A stretch of DNA of 64,000 bases from Mactromeris polynyma. Taxonomy: Eukaryota; Mollusca; Bivalvia; Venerida; Mactridae. A program made the position numbers and the translations under genes. Under the pieces are notes generated by a model, which saw only the letters and a list, made by a program, of their open reading frames with translations, was not told the DNA's origin and did not search any database. Each line of letters begins with the position of its first letter. The stretch's first letter is position 1. Positions 32,745 through 46,200 of this stretch are shown here, one piece after another. The stretch covers positions 3,596,001-3,660,000 of the forward strand of contig JASFXZ010000038.1 of NCBI GenBank assembly GCA_032209605.1, written 5' to 3'.

Positions 32745-33493
32745 AAACAGTGAACTTACCATATGATTTTCTTATCTTGACATTGGACAACACATATGTG
32801 GAGAAGTCTATTGATAGAGGATATGCCTTCTTCCATGAAGGATATGTTTTTGACCATGCAGTGTCAATTGGGGAATCTAGATTTGTGATCATCAAAGCGA
32901 AATGCTTCAGATCCATGAATAAGAGCACCACACATATTTTAAGGTTATCCTGACCATAGAAGGTTCAGTTCATGGTGGTCAGTGTTCTTGAGTTGCCGGT
33001 GTGAGTGGTCAGTGTAACCATGTCTATGCACTGCTATATTCCACTTACCACACAATTAAGCTAAAGAGGGATACCTTTCCCAGATCGAAGACCTGCACAT
33101 TCCAGCCACCAGAATGGATCATGTATTTGCTCAGATCCTGTAATGGCTACAACAGTGGTAAAACTCAAGTATGGGTTGACATTAAAGGGCATCAAATCAA
33201 CACTTTATGAGGCCAGAGCAGGAGAGGCCAGAGAAAGTCTTCATGTGAGTGAACTCATGGCAGAGAAGTTGTCTAGCATCAAATCACTATTCGGCGCTTG
33301 TTTGACTGTTGGAAACAAATCAGAAAGCACAACAACAAAGATGGGTTTGGAGTTCCAAAGGGTTCACCGCTGTCATACCAGATTGCCGCAACTGAAGAGG
33401 AGTTTTGCGTTTCTGAAAATGTCGATGCCTCAGTTGAAACCAAAATACAGCCATGCAACAGTGAGATGGAGCAGCCACCTGTTTTTCGGGTAA
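32745..33493 (+). pseudogene. SWIM/YqaJ-family protein relic
   Basis: In frame with the piggyBac piece: NLPYDFLILTLDNTYVEKSI, RGYAFFHEGYVFDHAV and FVIIKAKCFRSMNKS. After a stop, VSGQCNHVYALLYSTYHTIK gives the C-x-H half of a SWIM finger. In the next frames LKGIKSTLYEARAGEARE and FGVPKGSPLSYQIA follow the same family order. The YqaJ nuclease core itself is not reached. Frameshifts show it is dead. It ends about 85 bp upstream of the CARF/SWIM/Ulp1 gene start. Confidence 0.6.
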
Positions 33494-33559
33494 TTTCTAT
33501 ACGACAACTAATATTTGGAGGAGGCGGAGTAAAGGCGGAGTTAAGAAGTCATATTGAGA

Positions 33560-33567
33560 TGACGTCA
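33560..33567. promoter_or_regulatory. CRE palindrome upstream of the 20-exon gene
   Basis: TGACGTCA, the full cAMP-response element, lies 10 bp before ATG 33578. GGAGGCGGAG / AGGCGGAG GC-box-like words lie at 33519-33540. Functional use is inferred from position only. Confidence 0.4.
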
Positions 33568-33577
33568 CACAATCAAG

Positions 33578-36500
33578 ATGGCGACCTCCATGATAGCGAA
33601 CCCAACCGTGTTCTCTCAAAATACATTGGGAAAATATTATTTTACGGGGAAAGACGCGCTGGAAAAGGCCGAAAATTTTATTTTTGAGTTCGAGCAGAAG
33701 ACACTTTCATCTTTTGTAAAGGTCAAAGCACCAAAGAACATTGGATTACCGGGTAATTTTTAGTATTGATTGATTTCTGAAAATGGCGGGAAACAAGAAA
33801 TTGCTGAATTATTATATTTCGTGTCACAGTTCCTAAAATAGTAGCTATGTTGCTCAAATTATTCTATCGCATCACGTCAATGCATGTAAATCAACCGTCT
33901 CTGTTTAATAAAATAAAGTGTACAAGGAGCAAAAGTGCACCTGATGTGGTCTCGAACCCATGCCCCCCCCTAATCAATACGACAATAGCACTGTGCTCTA
34001 CCGTCTGAGCTAACCAGGCGGCCTGGACTTACCCCACAATCACTACACTCCCCCTTCTGACATTTGAGACCCCTTCCACTGTGGGCCGTCAAACACTGCT
34101 GCCAACCGTAAAGTATTTAAACAAGGGGGGGTGAAGTGTGCCCAATATGGGCTCAAACCCACGACCCCCTAAAGACCCCCCAGCAGTGTATCAGACATCA
34201 ACTCAACTGGCTGTCACTGCAGAAGCGGCTGGTCAATGCCAAAGCTATCATGGTGTACAGAATTGTCTATCACTTGATTGACATTCCACCCACCATACTG
34301 ATACCAATCATCTCGCCCAGGGGTAACCAGAACACCTTGGTTCCATATGTTAGGACCCTGGTATACCAGAAGTCATTCTTCTTCGGACGGAATTAGGATC
34401 TGGAATTCACTACATTCAGAAGCTGTCAATGCTCCAACCTTGGACAGCTTCCGGACCCAGATTCTAGCCCACCACACTTTAATTGCACTGTACATAGTGT
34501 TTTTTAAGGTTCATCCTACCTGATGAAAATGCTTGAAAAACACATTATTGAAAAAAGCTATTTTAAACAGTAGTTACCATCTGATTTTACCATATATGAT
34601 AGAAAACCATTGTAGGATGTGCATGTGATGTAAAATGTGGCATATAGTCGCTTAATTTAAATGCTGTCACTAAAATAAATGCGATTTTTTTATGGAAAAT
34701 GCATCTTTTTTTTCAAAATGTAGAACACGGTAATTATCACCTAATTTAAAACAAACTCACTTGTTATACTTTAAACTCGATACAAACAAGTGCATGCCAG
34801 GCTTGAAATAACTTCCTAAAGCTTTATTAACGAGAACAGCACATTGAAAGTGTTGATTTTTTGGACATGGAGATCGCCATTTTCGTTTCTCGCATGCCAC
34901 GGACAAACACGCAACGATTCACTCATTTATAATTTATTGACAATATGATCTGGCATCAAATGCAAAGGTTACCTTGATAGCTCTCGAAATACACCGTTGT
35001 CACTTCAGATCATGCGTTATTATAACAATTTTCTTACATTTTATCACAGCTGTCAGTCAGCTTGTTTACAAATTTCCCGGCTGATGTCAAATTGTATTCA
35101 TGCGCTAAATATAGTGCGATGGTTTCATACTTGAAAACATCAGTATTTTTGCAATAATGAGTTTGTAATCGTGATACAAAACACAATCGAAACATTTTGA
35201 TTAGATTAGACTAAAGTAGGGTTAGTAAAATTCAATATTTCTATTATTTGTATAAGTTTGTATGTCGACACCGGTTAGCGTAAGAATATTGGCGAGGTGT
35301 TGTTAGGTCAGCTGTCAAACCAAATTTTAACTAAATAAATGCATGAATTATTGTTTCAATGCAATGTATGCTGTTTATGAGGTACGTGTAGTTATATTCT
35401 GACGTGCTGTATTATGCGATTTCACTGGCCTATGTTCGATCGTCTGTAGCTCTGTTAAATCAGTCGTAAATGAGCTGTCAAAATCAAATTTTAAAACACG
35501 AAAATCCCGTGCGTAAAATCCAGCGTGGTCGATAGGTTTTTACTATGGAGCAACGTTTCTGCCATAAAAATATCGTGTCAAATAACAGTTGCGTCAAAAT
35601 TTGATGTCTAAGTGCTGATAAGCCCAACCTCACTCAATTGTGCTGCTTTCGAGCATCTGTGTGGGGTGTCTGTGTGAACAGAATATTGTAACGTTCCGAG
35701 CGGACAGACCCAACAAATACCATCGGTGAAAAGCTAGCTCACCACAAAGGGTGATTTGTTGCTCTTATATATGCCATTCTTCTTAAATGACTACATTTGG
35801 AGTTTCTTAAATTTGCATATTATCCAATTACCTCCCTTTATACATTCAGAAACCGTTACAATATGATCTCAATGTTTATGATATGGAAATAAAGCGAGTT
35901 AAAGATTTCAGTGTTATTTATGCCAATTTAAATTTGACTCCTGCCACTAGGGCTTATCAGTTACATGGAAAACAACTGATTTTTTTTCAATGTATGTCAA
36001 AGGCCTCAAATGATTTTTCCAAACTTTACAGCTGACTATAAAGTATTGTGATAGTTACACCACGTTATGTTTAGTAATGTAAGCAGTACAGAAATATTGG
36101 TTTCCTGATCCTTTCACATTTAGAGTATATTTTGTACACATGTACTACTAGTATATTTTTAAAGAAGGCTGTACAGTAGCCTCAAATATATATTTTGGTT
36201 TTAAAAATGTCAAAGAACTGCACAAACAACATTAAAACTATTTCAACTTAACTTTATTATGGTAATCATTAACTAGCAATGATGGTCATCTGGTCCACCA
36301 TACCATACTTGCAGTTGACACAAAAGTAGTCCCTGACCAATATTTTGGCTATATTGGGATTGATTTTGAGTGTATATTGATACATTTTTTTTCACAAAAT
36401 ACATGCACTTTTACTTATTTCACTTAAAATAATGGCCTGGCATGCACTTGAACAAATACTTGACTAATGAAATATCCATTTTTCAGAAGATTTTGTAAAC

Positions 36501-39500
36501 AAATAATTTAGCTGCACATTTTGAAAAAAGCACACTTATTATGTAATTTGTTTTTGCTCATAACTTTTTTTAAGTTATGTTTTTAGGAATTTTGTTTATA
36601 GAAATGGATTATTTAAAGTTCAAGGAACAAAATGATATATATAAGTTAAGGGAAACATTAATAAAAAGTTATTTATTTCAATGAGGAAAAATACTCAATT
36701 TCGCCAGGTAGGATGAACCTTAAGCTTTTCACTGTAAAAAGACGTCCTCACACCACATATTGTGCGGGTACAATAATACATTAAATTAGTGTGATGTACC
36801 TTAACGGGAAGAAGAAGAAGAAGAAGACTGTCAAGAACTTCTGACACAATTGAAGAAATTAAGGGGATAAAAATCCTAGGTCAATGCCAGGGCTTAAAGG
36901 GGTGTCAAATGTTATAAGGGAATAGTGGTGGAAATGAGGTAAAAGACAGGTAGCTCGAGTAAGTCACAAGAACAGTGTTTAGGGGATAGTGGGTTCAATC
37001 CCCCACCAGGTGCGCTTCAATAGATCTTCCTTGATAATGTTGTCTATGTAAGAAGCTGAAGCGGTGTGCATTAATTAGTACTAGTAGTATATATTTCTCT
37101 TACTTTGGAGTGCTAAATGACCATATATTTACAAAATGTTCAAGCCCAACTGATCAGAGTTGCACATAAAGGACTTATTGGTCCCTGAAATGAATATATA
37201 AGATATATATATTTCAAGAGCTTTCTTGTGATTCTGTGGTACATGTTTGTAGATCAGTTTTTGTTTTCTATGTTTCAGTCAAGTCTAAATTGACCCGTAA
37301 AAGAGTCTTTTGGGAGGAACGTTCTAGCAAAGAGCTGCCCTTGTCTTTCGATAGGGTTCCATTTTTTATACTGGGGTCTCAGGTGAGAGAATGCTGCCAT
37401 GGCCCTGATAGGCATAAGTCTGAAAAAATTAAAGCAGCCAGAGCGAATACGTCTAAAAAGGTTTGTATATTGTTAGTTGTTGACTGCACTGTTTTATGAT
37501 GTACCCTATCAAATTTAAATTTTGGTAAGCCATATAATGTATTAAAGATAAAGATTATTTTAATTAAGGCACTGTCCAAATGCAGATTTCTCCTCCTAAT
37601 AAAGTTAGAGTGATGAATGTTTTTGAGTTTATGTAATATTTAGTTTAGACTTATAGTCATTAATTTGGACCTCATTCACTAATTGTTTTACAGTAGATCT
37701 AGATCTAAAAGTCGTGTCTTTCAGATGGCAACAGCTCTATTGCATAATTAATTGCATTGCATCTCTTATTATTCCTCAACCAATTTTATTCATACTTGCA
37801 CACATTGTTGCTTGGGACAGCATGTTGACTATGACCTATGCAATTGTAACTTTGCAGTGCTGATGTCAAAATGATATAGTTATCATAATTAAACTGTTTA
37901 TTTCTGCAGGATGATCATGAATATAGTGGCCTTAAAAAAAGACGTATGCTAATTCAAAATACCAAAAAAATGGATTGCCCTGCGTCAATTTATATAAGAT
38001 CAGTTGTGCGCTATCCACATTATCAGGTAAGATACTAGCATAAATTAATATTATTGTCTTTTGCTTTGGCATCAAAATGTGATGAGCTTATTAACTAAAA
38101 TTATGATTGATTTATTTGTAGAATAGAGGCCAAGTTCAAAACTGAATCTTTTGGTATTAATAAAGTAGGTCACTTATGTTAAAATAACAGGAAAGCAGAA
38201 GCTACATTTTAAGAAAAGTTCTGAAACTAGTTCCCAACTTGTATTAGATTACAAAAAAATATATATATAATTATTGAATTGTAATAAAAATGTATTTGGT
38301 ATTTTTGTTTTTGATCCAAATCCTATCATTCTGAAAGTGTTTTTAAAACGTTTTTGTTTTTTTGTACCTAAAGATTGTAGAAAACGGTGAATGGGCTAGA
38401 AGAAAACAAAGCAAGCAGCTTCTTACGGATTTAAGGAACACAGAGGAGGTTGTTTGGGAATACCGTGTGTATGTTTCCTTGCCATCCAATGATGCTCATA
38501 GGAATCACCTGACTGATGAGGTATATTTTTTTCATGATATTCATCAGCAATCAATAATATGGACACTATTTTATGTACATACTTTCTTCAGGTAAAATGG
38601 GCATACATCTCAAAGGTAATGTTCACTGAGGTCAAATGTCATTTTAGAGCTTGTTCAGCCCGTAACTTTGATATATAAGTAAGGAACAATTTTTCCCTTC
38701 CCTTTAGACCAGCAAAAGTTTCCTGTCTATGAGACAGAGTGTTGCATTCAAACCTTGGGTCTCTGGCTCAAAGGTCAAGGTCACACTAATTTTTCAAAGA
38801 TGATTTCAGAGCTTTCCCCGGCTTAAATTTTGTCACGCATGTAGCAAGAGTTAATATAATTGGCATGCATGTTTTCTCAACAAGAGTAAGTATTACTTGC
38901 ACCATATCTCAAAGGTCTAGGTCATGCATAGAGTAAATATCACATATTGGTTCACTTTTACAGTCAGTTATTTTGCCATGATAATTCCAAAGATATAAAT
39001 GGTAAAATATTAAATGCAAGGTGTTGGCTTCAAAGTATTACTGTGTCTTGATTATTAGTGTGGTCAATAGACTTGGTAGACAACACATGATTATTAACCC
39101 TAATTCAGTACATTTATAAATTCATCTGTGCTTATTTTAAGATTGATTCAATGCAACACAATGTGGACAAGATTGTGATTGGGAAAATACATTCTCTTGT
39201 TAATGATGGTGTAAGGACTGTTGGCGAGATGAAACGCCACATTAAGACATTTTCCAAGACTAACTTTCCTGGTGTTCCGGAATGCAACAACAGGTTTTTT
39301 CCGACAAACAAGAATCTTCGGAACCATATGTATGCTGCCTTGAGTCTGTCACAGTGAGTATATACTGATGGAGTAAAATTTGAAGTTTTGTATTAAATTA
39401 TGTAATTGGATAATTTTAGTATTCCGCACTTACCACCTTTTAAACTGGACATACTTGTAATATTTTACGTTTCACAAACTAAACTTTGCTGACGAAGTTT

Positions 39501-40291
39501 GGGTAGATACATAGGCAATTTTTTAAACTTTAAATAGAATTTGTTACACTAGTGCACAAACAGTTGTTTATCAGCTATCCTATATTCTTTATATAGATCA
39601 TAAGATGGATTACATATTTACAGATTGCATAATTTGAAATAAAATATAATTTTATATACATAAATTTGGTTTTGATATAAAAATATTTTGGGTAGGAGCA
39701 ATTTTACTTGGTGGAAAGGGGATGGGAAACAAGCAATCTTTTATTTCAGGCCTTATATGTTATTGATATAATGTTCAATAATGATAAGAATATATAAGCT
39801 TAAATGATAGAAATACCATATACCACTCTGCATTAAGACACTAGAGGTAAACATTTTTACCTAATCTTAATGAAAAAAACTTGCTTACAATGAACATTTC
39901 TAAGATAACAAGTTCACTTTTGGTTCATCTGGGGTAAAAAACTAGGTAAGTTCCTAGGAAAACCTTGTCAAGACACTAGAGGTAACAATTTTGTGATGAT
40001 CATAATATTTGTATGTATATATATATATACTTCTTCAAGAAATCATAAGAGTTGTTTGATACTTGATAAAGTATTTTAAATCTGACAGTCTGAAATTTAA
40101 ATGAAACTAAGCTGAGTAAGCAGGATTTCTTTTACGCTACTTTTACTTCTGAAAATATACCTCTGATTTGTTCAATAATTTATATGTACCTTATGCAACA
40201 GGTTTTCCACAGAAGATCAAGAAAATTTGATGCAACACATTGCAGCTTGGAGGAAGGAAAAGTCTGAAGATAACTTTTACTTTGTACCTAG
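33578..40291 (+). CDS. exons 1-6 of the 20-exon gene: CARF (ALS2CR8)-like DNA-binding region
   Basis: Exon 1 ends in KAENFIFEFEQKTLSSFVKV, like the EFE..T..FVV start of CARF-type proteins. Exon 2 has RVPFFILGSQVRECCHGPDR. Exon 3 has MLIQNTKKMDCPASIYIRSV. Exon 4 has LRNTEEVVWEYRVYVSLPS. Exons 5-6 have VNDGVRTVGEMKRHIKTF, CNNRFFPTNKNLRNHMYAAL and STEDQENLMQHIAAWRKEK, the most conserved block of calcium-responsive transcription factor homologues (R.FFP...D.RNH.Y.A...... .DQENL...I..W). Conserved Cys/His spacing suggests zinc-dependent folding. In mammals CARF binds DNA and activates neuronal genes; target here unknown. Confidence 0.72.
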
Positions 40292-43200
40292 GTATTGAAA
40301 TAGTATTGCTTCAATATCCTGGTCTCGTTTATAAGTATTAGGATATGACCAGGGATTCTAAAATCGACCGGCCTGTCGACCCTGGACCGATTTTCAAGTT
40401 TCAGGCTAATTCATAAAATTTCTAATCGGCCCAACATAATTGTCTCAAATAGTTGTATAAGCGTCCAAATTGGCTTCTCAGGCACTGCACGATGCTTTGT
40501 TTTTTATCTTAATACGCACGAAATTGGCCCCGAGGCAATAAACAATGTCCTGTACACGTAACCTAGCGACGATGTCGAGTTAGCGAAGAGTTGATCACCC
40601 AATAAAGAACGAAGGGGTCAATAAATGAATAAAATACGCGTTGAAGTCTATTTCACACATTTAACAGCAAAATTGAGAGTGTAAAATGGGGACATCTAAT
40701 TAGTGCAGAAATAATAAGAATTATAAAGGGAGATAATCCATTAAGAAAGGTAAAACATAGTTGTCTCCCTTCGTGACTTTGTAAGGGCCGGTTGGCGTCA
40801 AATTATTTTAGAATCCCTGGATATGACCATATGTATTTGGGAATTAGTCATGTTATACAATTGAGCTAAATGCCTGGACACCAGTCGTATGTACTCTGAT
40901 ATGGTACCCAAGTTTTTACAAAACAGACCTCAACCTTTTCGCGACCATTGTATTAACAGACTGTCATCAGCCACGGCGATACCAGAGTCAGACATCACTG
41001 TACTTGCTGATCAGAAATTTCAAGTCAAAAGTTCTGATATGTCAACATACTATGAGATAGACTTCAGTGAACCTCTACCAAAATGTTCATGTCCAGATTG
41101 GAAAAGGAACCATTTACCATGTAAACACATGCTATCTGTTTTGTTGAAAATTCAAGGTTGTGGTTGGGAAAGTCTGAGTGATGAGTTCACTAAGTCTCCT
41201 CATTTGAATTTGGACACTGGTGTTCTAAGGAATGATGAGTTCACTAAGTCTCCTCATTTGAATTTGGACGCTGGTGTTCTAAGTAATGTTACCAGATCAT
41301 CTGCAAGTGGACTTGAATCCTCATCAACCAATGTGTTTGATACTACTATACCAGTGGCCACTAAAACTCATACCACTAAAAGGCAAAGGACTGTTGCTGT
41401 GGGAACGAGGTGCAAAATGTTAGCATCCTCGATACACAGTATGTTGCACCTTGTCCAGAACACCTCAGACTATGAGTCAATGTACCCCGACCTCATGGCA
41501 CTCCATGGCAAGATAAGATGTTTGGTGCCAAAAGAAGCTGGATTGCTGAGAAGACCTTCCAGACCTGGTCGTAAACTTTTAAAGCATGGCCTGTTAAGAC
41601 AGAGGAGGAGATACAGAAAGGCTCAAGGGGGAACAAATGTAAAGTCTGGTAAGACCTTTTTTGTATCATTTTGAAACTGTAAAGCATTGAATTAAGAAAG
41701 GTCAGTTATTTAGTTAATCATTTAAAAGAGCTGTAGTGATTATGTACTGTTTTCATGCAACAATGATTTAATGGAAATTAATAAAAGGCCTCTATTATCT
41801 AGATACAAATTGCTTTACTCTTTTTGTACAGCAAGAAAAGCTAGGAAACAACCAACAAGACCAAGGATTGTACCCCTTGATTCAACTTTAAATTTTGATG
41901 AACCTTCAGCAACTGATACAGGTTTGTTGTACTGGAAATTATTCTATTTAACAAATCTATCATGTATAGTTTTTATATGCTCACCCGTCGCATAGAAAAT
42001 AAATTGTGGGATCAGATCCAAAGAACATTTTACGAAGCCACATTTCATGTTTGAAACTTTTTAAGCTTAAAAATTGTGATCTCATTTTAGCCAGATTTTG
42101 TAATGAGCTTATAGATAATGCAAGTACATGTGGATTGCGTCTTAACAAATAGCCCTTGCGCATATGAATGTTAATTTTTTTCTTAAGAGTCTTTACACAC
42201 ATGTAATACCCGTCTCAGGTATAAAGGGGGTTATGAACTGCCCAAGGTAAAAGGGTTGGGATCAAATTCATTTTGTTTTGATGTTGTATGATGTAGAATG
42301 ACATATGGCCTAAGTTTCATTTATAACTATACATATTTATTTATTGCTGGTATTTTGTTTTAAATGTTAGATGCCATGTATATATTCATGCATTGTGTGA
42401 TAGATAAGTCTGTCCATCTATAACAATGCACTTTTGTTTTATCTTCAACATTTATTGAGACTCTATGTTAGAATGAAAAGTTCAGCTAAAATGTGGGTTC
42501 TACATTGACTCCTTGTTTATCTCCTTAATTTCATTTGCACCATCCACTTAATCAGTACGTTTATGTTGTAGGTTTGGAGTGTGATGCTACAAAGCCACTC
42601 ACCGGTGTGGAGCGTGATGCTACAAATCCACTCACCGGTATGGAGCGTGCTACAGATCCATTCACTGGTGTGAAGCGTGCTACAGATCCACTCACTGGTG
42701 TGCAGCGTGCTACAGATCCACTCACTGGTGTGGAGCGTGATTCTACCAATCCACTCACCAGTGTGGAGATTGATGCTACAAATCCACTCTCCGGCCAGGT
42801 AGATTCAAGTTGTTCTTCAAGGCTAACAGCAGAAACAGGTATTCTTGCTTATAAACCTTTTTAGCTTGGCTGTTTCAAAGAAAAGGTCATATTGGTTAAA
42901 TCATTTTTACTCCTCAATTGATTTTATCCATACTTGCACACATTATTGCTTGGGACAGCATGCTCACATTGACATGAAACTGTGACCTTGACCTTCAAAT
43001 GACCTCCCACTATGGAGATTTGAAGGGCTTCAAAGGCACCTCATTTTTTAAAGTTTCGGGTGCCTTAAAAGGCTCAGAGTTGATTCTGAGATTCATTCCA
43101 TGCACCCGGAATGTGAGCGATGCATAATTTGAAAATTGTGGTGATTATACTCATATGAAATCCTACATTTGGTCAAAATCACTTGAAAAAAAATGACACC

Positions 43201-46200
43201 TTTGTTAGTTTTTAGAAGACTCCCTCATTGCCATAGCAACAGTGATTTGGAGTTTAAGGGTTTTTTAGGAAAAGGTCTAGGGTAAGATAAAATTTCTGCC
43301 AAGTTTAGCTTGAAACAAACAATTACATACGGAATAGTAGAATCTTGAGGTTGTTGACAAACGCAAAGCTAAAAAAATTGGGGAAAAAGTGCCCAACAGG
43401 AAAGGCTTAAATGCTCCATTACCTATTACTATCAATCACAATGTCATTCCAATATTTTTTCAGTTCTCCAGCAGTTATTGGACACTCCTCCCACTGACAG
43501 GCCTATTGTAAAGATTGGACCCTTCACTATTACAGACAGAAGCATGCATTTTCTCAATAGCACGTTGTCTGATGAGGTATGCAATGTTTCAAAGCCTATT
43601 GTATTTTTATCGCTTTATTTTCTTAGCTATCTTTCTTTGAGGCAGCAACTTCATTTCTGCTGTAGCTGCATTTTAAAATAAGATTGCTGAAAATTAATCT
43701 TGTATTTGATATGTTTAAGTTGCAGAAATATTTTTTTATGGACTATTAAAACCTGAATTTATTATCACATTCTGTCATCTTACAGTTTATTTTTTGTTCA
43801 ATGTCTTGGACAGATTTTAAATTTTCCTGATGTTGGATATTTAAGGACAGGATTATTGTTGAGAGCAATAGAATACTGTGTAAATATTGTTGGGTACAAA
43901 CATTTCCCATTAACTGATTAAGGCTCTGGATTATAATACTGAGTTTTCGTATTATAGGTTATTGATTCCTGTCTTCATCTAATGGTAACTGGACATGTAT
44001 GTCATATAGATTCTGCAAACATGACAGCCATATTTGATAGAAATGGGAGACAAGACTCAACATCATACCTTCCTAGGGTTTGTTTATTCGAAGCTTTAGT
44101 TTTCTTCTGCCAAAGGCATATGGATATTGTTTTTAGCTCACCTGTCACATTGTGACAAGGTGAGCTTTCGTGATCGACATTTGTCCGTCGTCTGTGTGTG
44201 TGCATGCGTGCGTGTGTGCGTCAAATTTCACAAGAATGTTCCTTGGGAGGCCCCCTTCTAAAAAGTTAGTTTTACATAGAGTTATATAGGAAAATTTTTA
44301 AAAATATTCTTCTCTGAAACTACAGGGTCTAGAGCTTAGATATTTGGTATGTAGCATCACCTAATTGACCAGTACCAAGTTTGTTTAATTTATCCAGATT
44401 GGGCCAAAAAACTTGGCAATATGTATATAGTTGACACTTAAAATATTTCCTCTTCTCCTATTGATAAATACTTTCGCACAATTGATTTTTTGGCGACCCT
44501 CTTACCAAAATATATGCTTCATTTATTTACCTATGACAGGTGAGCGATTCAGGGCCATCATGGCCCTCTTGTTGGTGTATTCTGTCTTGTCTTATAACAT
44601 AGCTTTAAAATCATTTAATAGAATAATGTCATGAAACATAAAGTTTTTAGTTCAGGGTGCATCATATTGTTATTTTTTTTGATGTCTTGAAGAAGCTACC
44701 ACTCGAGGCAAAATCACCGAAAACATTGAGTTCTTACTATGTACTTTAGCAATATGTTTGTTGCCAGTTCTAGCTGATGTAAGCCGCGACCGTGGCCGAG
44801 TGGTTAGTTCACTTGCCTTGTAACGGGGAGGTCCGGGTTCAAATCTCGCGACAGGTCATACCCTTCCATGAAAATTTGATAACATATCAATTGTCCTCCA
44901 CATGTGGTGAAGTTGTCAGCCTTGTGGAAGGGTAGTTAGTACTGGTGACGGTAGGTCCAGGAAAACATGGTTAGGAAAACCGTCCGCCGTATATGACTGA
45001 AATACCGTTGAAAAACGGCGTAAAACCCAATGAAACAAACAAACTAACAAACTAGCTGATGTGGATACTTTAGTTTGGCTGAAAAACGTGTAAATCTGAC
45101 AAAACTTAAAAATTTACAAGTTTTCCAGCTATGCTAAAGCGGTCCCAGGAAAATTTTACTAGAGGCAGGTACTAATATTTGGACTTGAATTGGACAAAAG
45201 ACTTTTGCTTGTGACCACAGTAGAGGTTGCATTTTTCATTTTAATGATTCTTGGTCAGGATGTTTACCTTGATGAAATCTAGTTCTAGTGTGATATTGGG
45301 TCATGTGAGGTCAGTAGGTCAAATAATGGAAACATCTAGTGACCTCGAGAGGCCATATTTTGTATTTGAAATTAATGATAATTGTTCACAATGTTCATGT
45401 TTGATATTGAGTCATGTGGGTTCAAAAACTAGGCCAGAATGTCAGATAATAGGAAAACCTTGTGACCTCTTTAATGAGATCTGGTATTAATAGCAATGTG
45501 TGACAGGTGAGCTATTCAGGGCCATCATCCCCCTTTTGTTTATTTTAGTTGCAGTTTCAGAGATATGAGACATTGATGGGTGCTGTTAATGAAGGTGACC
45601 ACTGGGTTTTAATGGTAAAATATTTATAGTTTATTAAATTATATATTATATCCTGAAACCTTGGCTGTGAAGTAATGAACTGATAAATTTCAGTACTTCC
45701 ATTTTCCCTCCACTCAAATTTATCTGGGAGGAGATCACAAATGATGTCCAAAAACAATTCTTATAGGATACTAGTATGATACAATAGCTTGCACAAGTTA
45801 TGTTACACACAGTATTTAAAATACATCTATAGTTTCAACAACATGGCAAAACATTTTTTTGGGCCTGAAAGTAAATTAATTGCTAGTTCTGTCAGTGCGG
45901 TTTGTTTAGTAAACTTTTTTTGTTTCTTTTTTCTTCACAGATTATTATTCCTGGTGCAAAAAGGTTGGTGTATATGAACCCTTTAGGTGAATTAACAACT
46001 AAAATCAGAGCATATGAACGCAGATGGTGGTAAGTACGTCTGTAATGTTTAATGAAGTTTCAGTTCAGTCAAAAAAGAAAATTGATAATAAATGTAACTT
46101 ATCTGAAATATGGAAGTTTACTAGCTATTGTAATACATTTGATTCAATTAGAGTTTATAAGGATATAAAACACACACATATGCTGATACTTGATACTATT

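Noticed and set aside
33560..33567. Calcium/cAMP regulation of the CARF-like gene through its CRE
   Set aside because: A single 8-bp match is not sufficient; kept only as a low-confidence site.
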